From: CAZDUS01 sp044344495 | GTDB taxonomy: Bacteria > Verrucomicrobiota > Kiritimatiellia > CAIKKV01 > CAITUY01 | NCBI GenBank assembly: GCA_044344495.1 | Contig: JBIJCW010000038.1 | Location: 1-14,469, forward strand | Length of the DNA stretch: 14,469 nt | Reading direction: 5' to 3' | Part shown: piece by piece, positions 13,957-14,469 of the stretch | Numbering within the stretch: the first letter of the stretch is position 1 | Layout: each line of letters begins with the position of its first letter | The notes under the pieces: model-generated | The model's database searches: none | Told to the model about the DNA's origin: nothing | The model's input: only the letters and a program-made list of their open reading frames with translations | Translations under genes and position numbers: made by a program

Positions 13957-14469
13957 TTAACGCCTTCCGTGCTCCCTGACCACCCCGTACTGCGTTGTAC
14001 GTTGCACAGGGGTCATTCCGATCTGCCAAATCAGCGCAACGAGATGGTCCAAGGCAATCTCATAACCCACCCCCGTCGCCTTGACGACTTTCTCCTCCAT
14101 CAGCACCCCGCCAAAATCATCCGCCCCGTAGTCGAGGGCCAACTGTGCCATGTCAGGACCCTCAGTCACCCAGCCGGCCTGCACATGCGGCACATTATCC
14201 AGCACCAGTCTGGCAAGCGCCACCATCCGCAGATAGTCGAGCCCGCTGGCCTTCGGTTGCTGCACCTGCGTCCTGTCCGGCTGGAAACTCCACGGGATGA
14301 ACGCCGTGAAAACCCCGGTCCGGTCCTGAAGCTCCCGGATACACATCAGATGCTCAACCCGTTGCGCCGTCGTCTCGCCAAGCCCGTAGACCATCGTGGC
14401 CGATGCCTTTAATCCCAGTCCGTGTGCCGTTTCCATCACACTCAACCAATCACCCGCCGTAATCTTGCG
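13957..14469 (-). CDS. mqnC: Cyclic dehypoxanthinyl futalosine synthase, C-terminal part (cut by window edge)
   Basis: The last 170 residues of a radical-SAM enzyme of the futalosine route to menaquinone, which cyclises dehypoxanthine futalosine. The radical-SAM cysteine motif lies beyond the right edge. Visible family features are 'DWLSVMETAHGLGL' (7-20), 'TMVYGLGET' (25-33), LQDRTGVFTAFIPWSFQPD (47-65) and 'GADDFGGVLMEEKVV' (115-129). The spelling of these last two fits MqnC better than its relative MqnE. The reading frame stays open through the window end; the TTG at 14443-14445 is not the real start, because conserved residues continue upstream of it. The pathway implies menaquinone as the respiratory quinone. 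MqnE or a CofH-like enzyme is a less likely alternative. Confidence 0.88.
   Translation of the reverse strand, partial: RKITAGDWLSVMETAHGLGLKASATMVYGLGETTAQRVEHLMCIRELQDRTGVFTAFIPWSFQPDRTQVQQPKASGLDYLRMVALARLVLDNVPHVQAGWVTEGPDMAQLALDYGADDFGGVLMEEKVVKATGVGYEIALDHLVALIWQIGMTPVQRTTQYGVVREHGRR

Noticed and set aside
1..14469. Mobile element, CRISPR array, tRNA/rRNA gene, defence system or secondary-metabolite cluster
   Set aside because: No transposase, integrase, direct-repeat array, RNA gene hallmark or such enzyme was found on either strand. Nearly all sequence is accounted for by conserved core genes.

Overview
The window is a GC-rich stretch of bacterial chromosome made almost entirely of conserved core genes. 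I see no mobile element, CRISPR array, tRNA, rRNA, phage gene, defence system or biosynthetic cluster. The gene set and several sequence details (a RseP with a 'LPQLDPNGM' segment after its protease motif, a futalosine-type menaquinone gene, a Met-Gly-Gly variant of the CdsA signature) suggest a Gram-negative bacterium of the PVC superphylum, such as Verrucomicrobiota or Kiritimatiellota. That placement is an inference from memory of these families and was not tested.

Left part (1-4085, minus strand). One compact operon runs right to left: trpS (tryptophanyl-tRNA synthetase), scpA and scpB (the condensin partners of SMC), pheA (chorismate mutase/prephenate dehydratase) and hisC (aminotransferase, cut by the window edge). 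Four of the genes are separated by only a few bases or overlap. trpS and scpA are 54 bases apart. The operon joins aromatic amino-acid synthesis, tryptophan charging and chromosome segregation.

Centre (4086-12118, plus strand). A 207-base divergent intergenic region separates trpS from a second operon: purA, uppS, cdsA, dxr, rseP, ispG and a membrane flavodoxin/ferredoxin protein. dxr and ispG are steps of the MEP isoprenoid pathway, and uppS consumes the resulting IPP to make the undecaprenyl carrier. cdsA makes CDP-diacylglycerol for phospholipids, and rseP is an intramembrane site-2 protease. The last gene encodes an EFR1-like fusion: an FMN-binding flavodoxin-like domain, two complete [4Fe-4S] motifs and hydrophobic segments. 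It sits directly after ispG, an enzyme that needs reduced flavodoxin or ferredoxin. A dedicated electron-donor role is the best candidate here for something not well described.

Right part (12172-14469, minus strand). A gene for electron-transfer flavoprotein:quinone oxidoreductase lies downstream of a partial mqnC (futalosine pathway of menaquinone synthesis, cut by the right edge). It converges on the flavodoxin/ferredoxin gene across a 53-base gap.

A whole-window pattern is an excess of C over G on the plus strand whatever the gene direction, which suggests a replication-strand bias. It reverses over the flavodoxin/ferredoxin gene.
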